From: SFTJ01 sp051871515
GTDB taxonomy: Bacteria; Bacteroidota; Bacteroidia; Bacteroidales; Muribaculaceae
Assembly (NCBI GenBank): GCA_051871515.1
Contig: JBJECY010000129.1
Location: 1 to 25,968, forward strand
Length of the DNA: 25,968 bases
Direction of reading: 5' to 3'
Every line of letters begins with the position of its first letter. The first letter of the stretch is position 1. Positions 15,667 through 24,377 of the stretch are shown piece by piece. The position numbers and the translations under genes are program-made. The notes beneath the pieces were generated by a model. It saw nothing but the letters and a program-made list of their open reading frames with translations, was not told where the DNA came from and did not search any database.

Positions 15667-15687
15667 AAAATCACGATGAAAACAACT

Positions 15688-15722
15688 GCGGCTCAGGCAA
15701 GAACAGCGCTACGCTTAGCCGC
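15688..15722 (-). terminator. Possible hairpin terminator at end of regulator gene
   Basis: Arms GCGGCTCAGGC (15688-15698) and GCTTAGCCGC (15713-15722) pair through six perfect outer bases and an imperfect inner part, overlapping the regulator's stop codon. On the - strand AGTTGTTTTC follows. Support is moderate. Confidence 0.4.
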
Positions 15723-16524
15723 CGTGGGCTATTATCAGCTCAATGCCCAGCTCCTCGATGCGCGACACTGCCGACTGCGGAATGCCGGCATCAGTGATGA
15801 TGATGTCAATATCGTCGATGTTGGCTATTTTGCTGAAGCCGCGACGCCCGAACTTGCTTGAATCGGCAAGCACAATGGTTTTTTGCGCGGTGTGCATCAT
15901 GGCTTGGTTCAACTCGGCCTCGCGCATGTCGGTGGTGGTGATGCCAAAGTCAAAGTCGATGCCGTCAACGCCCAGAAACAGCTTGCTGCAAGCCACGTCG
16001 CCCAAATAACGCTCGGCTTGACGCCCCACCACGCTCTGGCTGCTGTGCCTGAGCATGCCGCCAAGCTGAATGATGTCGATGCTCTCTTGCGGCGACACAA
16101 TGTTGCTCACCACAATCGACGCGGTGATGAGCGTGAGCCGGTTCACCGGCTTGATGGCGCGCGCCAAGGCATGCACCGTGGTGCCCGACGCCAAGATGAT
16201 GGTGTCGTCGCGCTCAATCAGCTGAGCCGCCTCGCGACCGATGTTGCGCTTCTCGGTAGTGTAAAGCTTTTCCTTGTCGTTTACGTTGCGGTTGGTGGTG
16301 TATGGGTTTATCAATATCGCTTTGCCATGGCTGCGATAGAGCTTATTGGCTTTCTCAAGCTCGGTGAGGTCCTTACGAATGGTAACCAGCGAAACATTCA
16401 GCAAACTTGCCAAATCAGTCACCTGCACACTCTCAAACTGCATCAGCCGCTCCAATATCACGGCATGACGCTCTTCCTTGCTCATCATCTTGTGTTCTTG
16501 CATTACTTTGTAGTTGTGTTTCAT
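15715..16524 (-). CDS. DeoR/GlpR-family transcriptional repressor
   Basis: The 269-residue protein has a DeoR-type N-terminal helix-turn-helix (about 16-70; QVTDLASLLNVSLVTIRKDLTELEKANKLYRSHGKA) and a C-terminal sugar-phosphate-sensing domain of the ISOCOT fold (about 90-265; IILASGTTVHALARAI, SKLFLGVDGID, TIVLADSSKFGRRGF). Such proteins are mostly repressors released by a phosphorylated metabolite. Its place divergent from glpABC-T suggests a GlpR-like role sensing glycerol-3-phosphate. Start choice is uncertain: Met at 16524 lies four bases after a -7 box (leaderless), while Met8 (16503) and Met14 (16485) are alternatives; the HTH is complete from any of them. Repeated GAAA(A)GAAA motifs on both divergent promoters are candidate operators, implying self-regulation. 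Confidence 0.88.
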   Translation of the reverse strand: MKHNYKVMQEHKMMSKEERHAVILERLMQFESVQVTDLASLLNVSLVTIRKDLTELEKANKLYRSHGKAILINPYTTNRNVNDKEKLYTTEKRNIGREAAQLIERDDTIILASGTTVHALARAIKPVNRLTLITASIVVSNIVSPQESIDIIQLGGMLRHSSQSVVGRQAERYLGDVACSKLFLGVDGIDFDFGITTTDMREAELNQAMMHTAQKTIVLADSSKFGRRGFSKIANIDDIDIIITDAGIPQSAVSRIEELGIELIIAHGG

Positions 16525-16528
16525 AATG

Positions 16529-16536
16529 CAAATATA
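16529..16536 (-). promoter_or_regulatory. -7 box of the DeoR-type regulator
   Basis: Read on the - strand it is TATATTTG, a full TAnnTTTG match, followed by CATT and then ATG. The -33 position lacks a clear TTG and is instead occupied by a candidate operator (GAAAAGAAAC at 16550-16559 on +). Confidence 0.5.
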
Positions 16537-16549
16537 CTCTTCTTTTTTT

Positions 16550-16721
16550 GAAAAGAAACTGCTTTCACTACTAAATTTTTCTCTCTCTCAATGACAAATG
16601 TTTTACACCAATGCACTTTTACACATTATTATATTTAGAAAACAAGCAGAAATTTCAAAAAAATATCCAAAAAAGTTTTGAACGAAAGAAAATCTTTCAT
16701 AATTTTGTTACGAAAAGAAAC
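16550..16721. promoter_or_regulatory. Candidate operator repeats of the DeoR-type regulator
   Basis: The 10-mer GAAAAGAAAC occurs exactly at 16550-16559 and 16712-16721, and a close variant CGAAAGAAAATC at 16683-16694. The first falls in the -33 zone of the regulator promoter, the second between the -33 and -7 boxes of the glp promoter, and the third near the glp transcription start. Runs of GAAA/TTTC at helical spacing are known in operators of some DeoR-family repressors such as AgaR. Binding here is inference. Confidence 0.45.
16676..16707 (+). promoter_or_regulatory. Promoter of the glp operon
   Basis: TTTTG (16676-16680) is followed after 19 bases by TAATTTTG (16700-16707), a strong Bacteroidetes-type promoter. 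Transcription should start near 16713 and leave a leader of about 140 bases before the glpA ATG at 16853. Confidence 0.7.
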
Positions 16722-16852
16722 CTTAGACCTTTAAAAAAGAAATTTTTACACTATCAGCACTCTTGCGTTTTGATTAGCGGTTTTAGCCACTATCTTCACA
16801 AGAAATGATTCTGATTGCAGGCAATACTAAAATAACTATTTTTTAACAACCA

Positions 16853-18520
16853 ATGGCAACTAACGTAACAAAGCATTACGACGTGATAGTGATAGGTGGC
16901 GGCATCACCGGAGCCGGCACCGCTCGCGACTGCGCCATGCGCGGACTCAGCACCCTGCTGGTTGAGCGCTTCGACCTTACCACAGGAGCCACGGGGCGCA
17001 ATCACGGCTTGTTGCACAGTGGCGCACGATATGCCGTGACCGACAGCCTCTCGGCTGAAGAATGTATCAGCGAGAACATGATTCTGCGGCGCATTGCACG
17101 ACACTGCGTGGAGCCTACCGACGGACTCTTCATCACTCTCCCAGAAGACGACTTGGCTTATCAAAACACCTTTGTTGAGGCATGCCACAAAGCAGGCATC
17201 AACGCACAAGCCATTGACCCGAGCGAGGCGCTGGCCATTGAGCCTGCCGTGAACAAAGACATTATTGGCGCCGTAAGGGTGCCCGATGGTGCCGTTGACC
17301 CATTCAGGCTCACCATGGCTAACGTGTATGACGCACGCCTGCACCATGCTCAAGTGCTCACCTATCATGAAGTGACTGCCATCATCAAAGACGCCAACCG
17401 CGTGGTGGGCGTTACGCTCTTTAGCCACATCACCCACCAAACCATCAACGTGCACGCCAATCTGGTGATTAACGCCGCCGGAATATGGGGTCAGCACATA
17501 GCCCAACTGGCCGATGTGAAGCTGTCGATGTTCCCAGCCAAAGGCTCGTTGCTGGTTTACGGTCACCGCGTGAATAATGTGGTGATAAACCGCTGCCGCA
17601 AGCCTGCCAACGCCGACATTCTGGTGCCCGGCGACACCGTGTGCGTGATTGGCACCACCAGCGACCGTGTGCCCTTTGAAACCGTTGACGACATGTGCGT
17701 GACGCAAGAAGAGGTTGACCTGCTCATGCGTGAGGGCGAGAAGATGGCTCCGTGCCTTGGCTCAACGCGTATTCTGCGCGCTTATGCCGGCGTGCGACCA
17801 TTGGTCACTGCCGACAACGACCCCACAGGCCGCAACATCAGCCGCGGCATTGTGCTGCTCGACCACGAGACGCGCGACAACACCCCGGGGCTCATCACCA
17901 TCACCGGCGGCAAGCTCATGACCTATCGCCTTATGGCTGAATGGGCAACCGATTTGGCTTGCAAAAAGCTCAACCGCAACGTGAGCTGCGCCACCGCCAC
18001 CACACCGCTTGCCGGCTCTGAACCCGCCAACAACACCGAAAGCAAAAAGACCCACATAATGAGCCACTCTATGGCTCAACGCGCTGCACAAGGCCGCCAC
18101 GGCACTCTCAGCAACGATGTGCCTGCCAACGATGCCGCCAGCAATGCTCTGGTGTGCGAATGTGAGCAAGTGACCGTGGGCGAAATCAACTATGCCATCA
18201 ACCGGCTCAACGTGCACAATCTGCACAACCTGCGCCGACGCACCCGCCTTGCCATGGGCACTTGCCAAGGTCAGTTGTGCCTTGCCCGTGCTGCCGGACT
18301 AATTGCTAAAGCCGGACAATGCTCTTACAATGCCCTCGACGACCTCGCTTCGGCCATCAACGAGCGTTGGCACGGCATGTACCCTGTGGCGTGGGCCGAG
18401 ACGCTCAGCGAAGCGCAGCTCACAGCCACCATCTATCAGGACCTGTGCGGTATCAACGGCAATGAGGCTGACCCGGCTTCACCAACCGGCAACCAACAAG
18501 CGCAACCAACCATTCAATGA
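16853..18520 (+). CDS. glpA: Anaerobic glycerol-3-phosphate dehydrogenase subunit A
   Basis: The 555-residue protein is the FAD-containing catalytic subunit of the GlpABC complex, which oxidises sn-glycerol-3-phosphate to dihydroxyacetone phosphate at the inner membrane. The FAD-binding motif VIVIGGGITGAG lies at 11-22, followed by GATGRNHGLLHSGARY (45-60), and ITGGKLMTYRLMAEWA near the end of the dehydrogenase domain. A C-terminal BFD-like [2Fe-2S] domain has Cys435, Cys437, Cys471 and Cys476 (CEC ... CQGQLC), which separates GlpA from aerobic GlpD. Length agrees with E. coli GlpA (about 540). It is the first gene of the operon, and glpB follows after 19 bp. Confidence 0.95.
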   Translation: MATNVTKHYDVIVIGGGITGAGTARDCAMRGLSTLLVERFDLTTGATGRNHGLLHSGARYAVTDSLSAEECISENMILRRIARHCVEPTDGLFITLPEDDLAYQNTFVEACHKAGINAQAIDPSEALAIEPAVNKDIIGAVRVPDGAVDPFRLTMANVYDARLHHAQVLTYHEVTAIIKDANRVVGVTLFSHITHQTINVHANLVINAAGIWGQHIAQLADVKLSMFPAKGSLLVYGHRVNNVVINRCRKPANADILVPGDTVCVIGTTSDRVPFETVDDMCVTQEEVDLLMREGEKMAPCLGSTRILRAYAGVRPLVTADNDPTGRNISRGIVLLDHETRDNTPGLITITGGKLMTYRLMAEWATDLACKKLNRNVSCATATTPLAGSEPANNTESKKTHIMSHSMAQRAAQGRHGTLSNDVPANDAASNALVCECEQVTVGEINYAINRLNVHNLHNLRRRTRLAMGTCQGQLCLARAAGLIAKAGQCSYNALDDLASAINERWHGMYPVAWAETLSEAQLTATIYQDLCGINGNEADPASPTGNQQAQPTIQ

Positions 18521-18539
18521 ACAACACCAACACCCCGAT

Positions 18540-19769
18540 ATGAGATTCGACACAATAATAATAGGAGGAGGATTGAGCGGACTAACCGCTGCAACGGCTC
18601 TCGCCGGCAAAGGGCAGAAATGCCTTGTGATTGCCGCCGGGCAAAGCGCGTTGCACTTCTTCTCGGGCTCGTTTGAGATGCTTTCGCAATCAAACAATCC
18701 TGCCGAAGCAATAGGCTCACTGCCACCCGAGCACCCATTCGCCAAACTGGGCAGCCAACGCGTCATGAGCTTGGCGCAAACGGTGCAACCCATGTTTGCC
18801 AACATGGGCATCAACATGCAAGGCAGCACCCCAGGCAATCACTTGCGCATCACTCCGTTTGGACTGCTCAAACCGGCATGGCTCACGCTCAGCGAGATGC
18901 TTGCCGTGCCTGCCAACGGCACCCTGCCTTGGCAAAACGTGGCAGTTGTTGGCATTGAAGGGTTTCTTGACTTCAACCCCCACTTGGTGGCACACAACCT
19001 TACTTCGCACGGCATCAACGCCACCGCGCTCACCGTCGGCACACCGCAGCTGAGCCGCCTCAGGAGCAACCCAAGCGAAATGCGCTCAACCAATATTGCA
19101 CGGGCGCTCACCGGCGACGCCCTGCAAGCCTTCATTGAGGCTCTTGGCAACGCACAGGCAAGCAGCAACGTCCAAGCAATACTCTTGCCCGCAGTGCTTG
19201 GTCTCAACGACAGCCAACCCATTGACATGCTGCGCCAAGCACTCTCAGTGCCGGTGCACACCATCGCCACCATGCCGCCATCAGTGCCGGGAATCAGGCT
19301 TCAGTCAACGCTGCAACGCCAATTCCTGAGCCTTGGAGGCACCATCATGAACGGTGACACCGTGGTGAGCGGCAACTTCAAGGACAACCGCCTGCACGGC
19401 GTGTTCACCGCCAACCACGGCTCACGCGAGTTCACCGCCGATAATTTTGTGCTTGCCACAGGCTCGTTTATGAGCCACGGGCTCAGCTCTGACCGCAACG
19501 GCGTTTACGAGAGTGCGCTGGGGCTCGACGTTGACTACCTTGAACAACGCTCGCAATGGGTGCAGCCGCAATTCTTTGCGCCGCAGCCATTCATGTCGTT
19601 CGGCGTAGCCACCAACGCCAACCTCAACCCATTGCGCAACGGCACCGCCGTAGCCAACATCTATGCCGCAGGCAGTGTGCTTAGCAACTGCAACGCCCCG
19701 GCTCAGGGTTGCGAGACAGGCGTGAAACTCATCAGCGCGCTGCACGCAGCAAGCCAAATCACCAAATAA
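18540..19769 (+). CDS. glpB: Anaerobic glycerol-3-phosphate dehydrogenase subunit B
   Basis: The 409-residue flavoprotein is the second subunit of GlpABC and is thought to pass electrons from GlpA toward GlpC. It opens with a dinucleotide-binding fold (MRFDTIIIGGGLSGLTAATAL, GGGLSG at 9-14) and the GlpB-specific GQSALHFFSGSFEML segment, close to the QSALHFSSGS of the E. coli protein. The end has the FAD-family pattern IYAAGSVLSNCNAP. An ORF in the same frame extends back to 18303 inside glpA, but homology and context place the start at 18540. glpC follows after 23 bp. Confidence 0.94.
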   Translation: MRFDTIIIGGGLSGLTAATALAGKGQKCLVIAAGQSALHFFSGSFEMLSQSNNPAEAIGSLPPEHPFAKLGSQRVMSLAQTVQPMFANMGINMQGSTPGNHLRITPFGLLKPAWLTLSEMLAVPANGTLPWQNVAVVGIEGFLDFNPHLVAHNLTSHGINATALTVGTPQLSRLRSNPSEMRSTNIARALTGDALQAFIEALGNAQASSNVQAILLPAVLGLNDSQPIDMLRQALSVPVHTIATMPPSVPGIRLQSTLQRQFLSLGGTIMNGDTVVSGNFKDNRLHGVFTANHGSREFTADNFVLATGSFMSHGLSSDRNGVYESALGLDVDYLEQRSQWVQPQFFAPQPFMSFGVATNANLNPLRNGTAVANIYAAGSVLSNCNAPAQGCETGVKLISALHAASQITK

Positions 19770-19792
19770 TCAATCATAATCACCCGGCAAAC

Positions 19793-21061
19793 ATGACACC
19801 TCATCAAAACATAAGCGAAAACAATTTTGAGCAATGCCTCAAGTGCTCAATATGCACAGTCTATTGCCCGGTGCTTGCCGTGCGCCCCGAGTATCCCGGC
19901 CCCAAGCAAGCCGGACCCGACGGCGAACGATACCGCCTGAAAGACCCTAAGTTCTACGACGAAGCACTGAAATATTGCCTCAACTGCAAGCGATGCGAAG
20001 GCGCTTGCCCTTCGGGCGTGAAAATAGCCGACATCATACAGCTGGCTCGCATCAAATACAGCAAGACCCGCCCAGGGCTGCGCGAGATAATGCTCGCCAA
20101 CACCGACTTTATGGGGCAAATGGCAACGCGCATGGCTCCGGTGGTGAATCTCTCGCTGGGCATCAAGCCGGTGAAGTTGGCGCTGCAAACGTTCATGGGC
20201 ATCTCGGCTCACGCCACATTCCCAAAATATGCACGGCAGAAGTTTGTCAACTGGTACAAGAAAAACGCCGCCGAGCTACAAGGGCAATACGCTGAGCAAG
20301 TGAGCTACTTCCACGGTTGCTACGTCAACTACAACTTCCCCAAGCTGGGACGTGACCTGCTGAAGATAATGAACGCCATTGGCTACGGCGTGCAGCTGCT
20401 CAACAAAGAGAAATGCTGCGGCGTGGCGCTCATTGCCAACAGTCAGCCCAAGCAAGCCCGCAAGCAAGGCGAAGTGAACATTGCCGCCATACGCCAAGCC
20501 AAGCAGCAAGGCATGGTGACACTCACCACCAGCTCAACTTGCACCTTCACCATGCGCCAAGAATATGACCACCTGCTGGGCATTGACAACGCCGACGTGA
20601 AAGACAGCATTTTGCTTGCCACAAAATTTATCTACGACCTGGTGGAGAGCGGCAAGGTGAAACTGGCATTCAACCCCAACTACACGCGCCGCATTGCCTA
20701 TCACACCCCATGCCACATGGAGCAACTGGGATGGGCCATCTATTCCACCGCTCTGTTGCGCATGATTCCCGGCGTGCAACTCACCATGCTGCCAAGCCAA
20801 TGCTGCGGCATTGGGGGCACCTACGGCTTCAAGAAAGAGAACCACCACTATTCGCAGCAGATTGGTGCGCCGCTGTTTGAGCACATCAACCAAAGCAACT
20901 GCCAACTGGTGGCTACCGACTGCGAGACCTGTCGCTGGCAAATTGAGATGAACACCTCGCTGCCCGTCGAGAACCCCATCTCAATCATTGCCGATGCGCT
21001 CAATGTTGAAGAGACCATGCTACTTAATCGCAATTCACATAACCCAATAAACAATCTATAA
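19793..21061 (+). CDS. glpC: Anaerobic glycerol-3-phosphate dehydrogenase subunit C
   Basis: The 422-residue iron-sulfur subunit anchors GlpAB to the membrane and hands electrons to menaquinone. Two 4Fe-4S clusters are evident: C15-x2-C18-x2-C21-x3-C25 and C62-x2-C65-x2-C68-x3-C72. Two CCG domains follow (EKCCGVALIA and SQCCGIGGTYGF, with TDCETCRWQI), like those in heterodisulfide reductase-type subunits. The in-frame upstream extension from 19709 overlaps glpB and is rejected in favour of the Met preceding the first cluster. Length is slightly above E. coli GlpC (about 396). glpT follows after 57 bp. Confidence 0.95.
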   Translation: MTPHQNISENNFEQCLKCSICTVYCPVLAVRPEYPGPKQAGPDGERYRLKDPKFYDEALKYCLNCKRCEGACPSGVKIADIIQLARIKYSKTRPGLREIMLANTDFMGQMATRMAPVVNLSLGIKPVKLALQTFMGISAHATFPKYARQKFVNWYKKNAAELQGQYAEQVSYFHGCYVNYNFPKLGRDLLKIMNAIGYGVQLLNKEKCCGVALIANSQPKQARKQGEVNIAAIRQAKQQGMVTLTTSSTCTFTMRQEYDHLLGIDNADVKDSILLATKFIYDLVESGKVKLAFNPNYTRRIAYHTPCHMEQLGWAIYSTALLRMIPGVQLTMLPSQCCGIGGTYGFKKENHHYSQQIGAPLFEHINQSNCQLVATDCETCRWQIEMNTSLPVENPISIIADALNVEETMLLNRNSHNPINNL

Positions 21062-21118
21062 GAGAGAGAAATAATAATAATCACACAATTCAAAAACCAT
21101 AAAAAACAGTAAAAAATC

Positions 21119-22519
21119 ATGGGATTTCTAACACCACCTGCTGCCAAGCCCGAGCAAATAGGCCCTGAAGCCGATGCACGCTACCGCGCACTGCGATGGC
21201 AAGTATTCTCAGGTGCCTTCATTGGCTACGCAGCTTTCTACATTGTTCGCAAGAACTTGTCGATGGCTATTCCATCAATCACGGCACTCACCAACGACGC
21301 CATCACCAAAGGCGACCTTGGCACAGTGCTCGCCATGAACGCCGTGGCTTATGCCTTTGCCAAGTTCTTCATGGCAACCATCAGCGACCGCAGCAACGCA
21401 CGCCGCTTTTTGCCGCTTGGTCTGGTGCTCTCGGCGCTGGCTATGATGTTTATGGTTGTGCCCATTGCCGGGCTCGACATTGCTAACCATCCTGAAAACA
21501 AGACATGGGCAATATTGCTCATGGGTGCCCTCAACTTCCTGGTGGGCTGGTTCAACGGCATGGGATGGCCTCCGTGCGGACGTGTGATGACACACTGGTT
21601 CTCGCAAAACGAGCGCGGAACATGGATGAGTTTCTGGAACTGTGCCCACAACATTGGCGGCGGCTTGGTTGGCCCTATGGCAACCTACGGCGCAATGTGG
21701 TTTGGTAGCTGGTTCTATGGCAACAACGAGAGCCTGTATTTCCTCGCCGGTACGTTCATCTTCCCTGCTGCCGTGGCACTGTTGGTGGCACTGGTGGCTT
21801 ACTGCCTGCTGCGCGACAATCCGCAAAGCTGCGGCTTGCCCTCAATTGAGAAATGGCGCAACGACTTCCCCAAGAACTACAGCCAAAAGAGCGAAGAAGT
21901 GCTCACCACCAAGGAAATCTTGTTTAAATATGTATTCAATAACAAGATGCTCTGGTTTGTGGCAATAGCCAACGCCTTTGTTTACATGGTGCGCTACGGT
22001 GCGCTCGACTGGGCTCCCGCCATCCTCACCGACAAGCACATCGACCTCAAGAGCGCCGGTTGGGCATATTTTGCATTTGAATATGCTGCCATCCCCGGCA
22101 CCATCATCTGCGGCTGGATTAGCGACAAGTTGTTCCACGGCATGCGTGCTCTGCCAACCATCATCTTCATGGCTCTGGTGGCAGTATTCATTGCCATCTA
22201 TTGGCAAGCCGGCGACAACATCACCCTCAACCTCGTTGGGCTGGTGGGCATTGGATTCTTCATCTACGGCCCTGTGATGCTCATTGGCGTGCAAGCACTT
22301 GACCTCGCGCCCAAGAACGCTGCCGGCACCGCCGCCGGACTCACCGGCTTCTTTGGCTACTTCTTTGGCACAGCCATTCTTGCCAACACCCTCATGGGCT
22401 ACGTTTCAGAAGTGAGCATGGATGCCACCTTCTTGATGCTGCTTGCAGCATGCGCACTCTCAATCCTCTTCATGGGGCTTACTTATAGTGAGGAACGCCA
22501 TCTGCTGAAGAAGAATTAA
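21119..22519 (+). CDS. glpT: Glycerol-3-phosphate:phosphate antiporter GlpT
   Basis: The 466-residue inner-membrane protein belongs to the organophosphate:phosphate antiporter branch of the major facilitator superfamily, with about 12 transmembrane segments in two halves split by a cytoplasmic loop near 245-265. Two arginines known in E. coli GlpT to bind the phosphate group have counterparts here: R44 in YIVRKN and R292 in MVRYGALDWAP. The motif NGMGWPPCGR is also characteristic of the family. It imports glycerol-3-phosphate in exchange for inorganic phosphate, which suits its position after glpABC and before a phosphodiesterase. UhpT-like hexose-phosphate transport is less likely given the neighbours. 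Confidence 0.93.
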   Translation: MGFLTPPAAKPEQIGPEADARYRALRWQVFSGAFIGYAAFYIVRKNLSMAIPSITALTNDAITKGDLGTVLAMNAVAYAFAKFFMATISDRSNARRFLPLGLVLSALAMMFMVVPIAGLDIANHPENKTWAILLMGALNFLVGWFNGMGWPPCGRVMTHWFSQNERGTWMSFWNCAHNIGGGLVGPMATYGAMWFGSWFYGNNESLYFLAGTFIFPAAVALLVALVAYCLLRDNPQSCGLPSIEKWRNDFPKNYSQKSEEVLTTKEILFKYVFNNKMLWFVAIANAFVYMVRYGALDWAPAILTDKHIDLKSAGWAYFAFEYAAIPGTIICGWISDKLFHGMRALPTIIFMALVAVFIAIYWQAGDNITLNLVGLVGIGFFIYGPVMLIGVQALDLAPKNAAGTAAGLTGFFGYFFGTAILANTLMGYVSEVSMDATFLMLLAACALSILFMGLTYSEERHLLKKN

Positions 22520-22601
22520 TCACTCCACACTAATAGCTTTTTAGTTTTAAAAAACAACAACAATCAGAAAACATAATTACAAACCTAAATCCTTATTCAT
22601 T

Positions 22602-24299
22602 ATGATTAAGAATTTCTTTAAATTCGGCGCCGCATGCCTGATAATGGCAGCCGCCTTATCTTCTTGCTCCGACGACCAACAATTCGTCGATTACAACTAC
22701 CAAGCCAAGGAGGTAACTGTTCAAGTTCTCAATTCAGAACTCGCCAAGGTGCGCGACTATGTGCCCTTGTATGCCGTAATTGCCCACCGAGGCAGTACCT
22801 ATTGGACACCTGAGGAAACCGAAGCCTCTTGGCGTTGGGCTCGCGACATGGGTGCCGACTACCTTGAGAGCGACCTTCAAGCCACAAAAGACGGCGTGGT
22901 GCTCTCGCTCCACGACGACAACCTGAAGCGCACCACCAACATACAAAGCGTCTTCAGCGACCAAGTTCCCGCTATCCGCAAGGCGTTCTACCGCTCACTC
23001 ACCTACGAGGACGGCACTCCCTGTAACTTCAGCGAAGCCGACATCGATGAGCAATACAACAACGACCTTGGCAACTACTACAGCTACTATCCTCGCAACT
23101 ACTACTATGCCGAGTTGCTTATGCTCGACGCCGGCACTTGGTTCAACGAGGACAACCTGGAGCAAGCTCGCAAAGGCTTTGAAGCCACCAACAATGCTCT
23201 GCAAGAGACCCTCGACGCATGGAAAGCCGACAAGAACGCTCAGGTGGTTTACAGCAACGGCCTCTACATCAGCGCCCTTGCCGACCAAATAGCTTATGCT
23301 GAAGGCAAGATGCTCAACCGCGACGCCAAAGGCCGCCGTATTCTCCCTTACCACGTTAAGAACTCGCTCAAAGGCAAATCTCTTGTTGAAATCTGCTCAG
23401 AAGCTCCAACAACCACCGTTGAAGGCGAAACATGGACTGCACAAGCCCGCTACATGGACTTCTTGGTTTATGACTTCAGCAACGCTTATGTAAACGACCC
23501 CAAAGACTCGGGCAACCGTCCTGGTATCTACATCGAATTTAAGGAAAGCTGGGCACAACCAAAAGACATGGAAGCTCGCGTTTACCAAGAACTCGACAAG
23601 TGGGGATGGAACATCATCACCAAGCCTGAAGCATCAACCAGCTTCTATCAAGGCGGTAAGGTGAACATTGGTAAAACCAACGGTAAGGTGATTCTGCAAT
23701 CGTTCTCGTTTGACGCCGTTAACCGCGCTTACCAAGTGTTCAAGGGACGTATTCCGTTCTGCTACCTGCTCTGGACCGACTATCCAAGCGACTATGCTAC
23801 CGACATCACTTACGACACCCCAACTGGCGTTGCCGACTTCATCAAGTACATGCAAGACCACGGCTGCCACATCATTGGCCCGGCTATCTCAGGTGCTCCT
23901 AACAACTATCCTGAAATGAACTGCCCATGGCAAGCCTACATGGTGCGCCGCGCCGGCATGATTAACCACCCATACTCGTTCGACTCACAAGCCCAAATCA
24001 CCAAATACATGGGCTACTGGAACTACGGATGGGAAACCGAATTTGACGACCTCATGAAAGTTACCGTGCCTGCCACTGCTTACAGCACCTTCCCAGGTGA
24101 ATCGGCAACATGGCCAATCTATATGGACGGATGCTTCACCAACCACACCGAGATGAACCTGCAATATATGATTGACAATGGTATGCGCTGCAACGGCAAG
24201 CTGCCAAACCCATTCCATGCAGGACAGCTCTACGACAACAGCCAAGCACCTACCGTGGTGCCCGATCCTAACGAGCTGCTCACCAACCTGGGCTACTAA
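22602..24299 (+). CDS. Lipoprotein glycerophosphodiester phosphodiesterase (GlpQ-like, enlarged)
   Basis: The 565-residue protein hydrolyses glycerophosphodiesters to glycerol-3-phosphate plus an alcohol. A lipoprotein signal ends at ALSSC (Cys22); the next residues, SDDQQ, resemble the acidic export signal that sends Bacteroidetes lipoproteins to the cell surface. GDPD motifs run in order: HRG (62-64), PEET (70-73), ESD (89-91), LHDDN (103-107), LDAGTWF (175-181), IYIEFK (309-314), QSFSF (366-370) and DGCFTN (509-514). The catalytic pair of the family would be His62 and His104. It is far longer than usual (about 330-360): extra sequence lies between 107 and 175, including a tyrosine-rich stretch (159-169), and about 127 residues separate LDAGTWF from IYIEFK. 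Glycine and alanine codons shift toward GGT/GCT in its second half, suggesting strong expression. Confidence 0.9.
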   Translation: MIKNFFKFGAACLIMAAALSSCSDDQQFVDYNYQAKEVTVQVLNSELAKVRDYVPLYAVIAHRGSTYWTPEETEASWRWARDMGADYLESDLQATKDGVVLSLHDDNLKRTTNIQSVFSDQVPAIRKAFYRSLTYEDGTPCNFSEADIDEQYNNDLGNYYSYYPRNYYYAELLMLDAGTWFNEDNLEQARKGFEATNNALQETLDAWKADKNAQVVYSNGLYISALADQIAYAEGKMLNRDAKGRRILPYHVKNSLKGKSLVEICSEAPTTTVEGETWTAQARYMDFLVYDFSNAYVNDPKDSGNRPGIYIEFKESWAQPKDMEARVYQELDKWGWNIITKPEASTSFYQGGKVNIGKTNGKVILQSFSFDAVNRAYQVFKGRIPFCYLLWTDYPSDYATDITYDTPTGVADFIKYMQDHGCHIIGPAISGAPNNYPEMNCPWQAYMVRRAGMINHPYSFDSQAQITKYMGYWNYGWETEFDDLMKVTVPATAYSTFPGESATWPIYMDGCFTNHTEMNLQYMIDNGMRCNGKLPNPFHAGQLYDNSQAPTVVPDPNELLTNLGY

Positions 24300-24377
24300 T
24301 AGCTCCTCGCAAATAAGCTTTTGGCTAATTACAAATTCATGAATCTCTATTTTTTGATAAAAAAACCTATCAACAAA

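Noticed and set aside
16796..17707. 303-codon open frame on the - strand
   Set aside because: It mirrors glpA, which has all its FAD and iron-sulfur motifs on the + strand; the His/Val/Gly-rich translation is typical of an antisense shadow.
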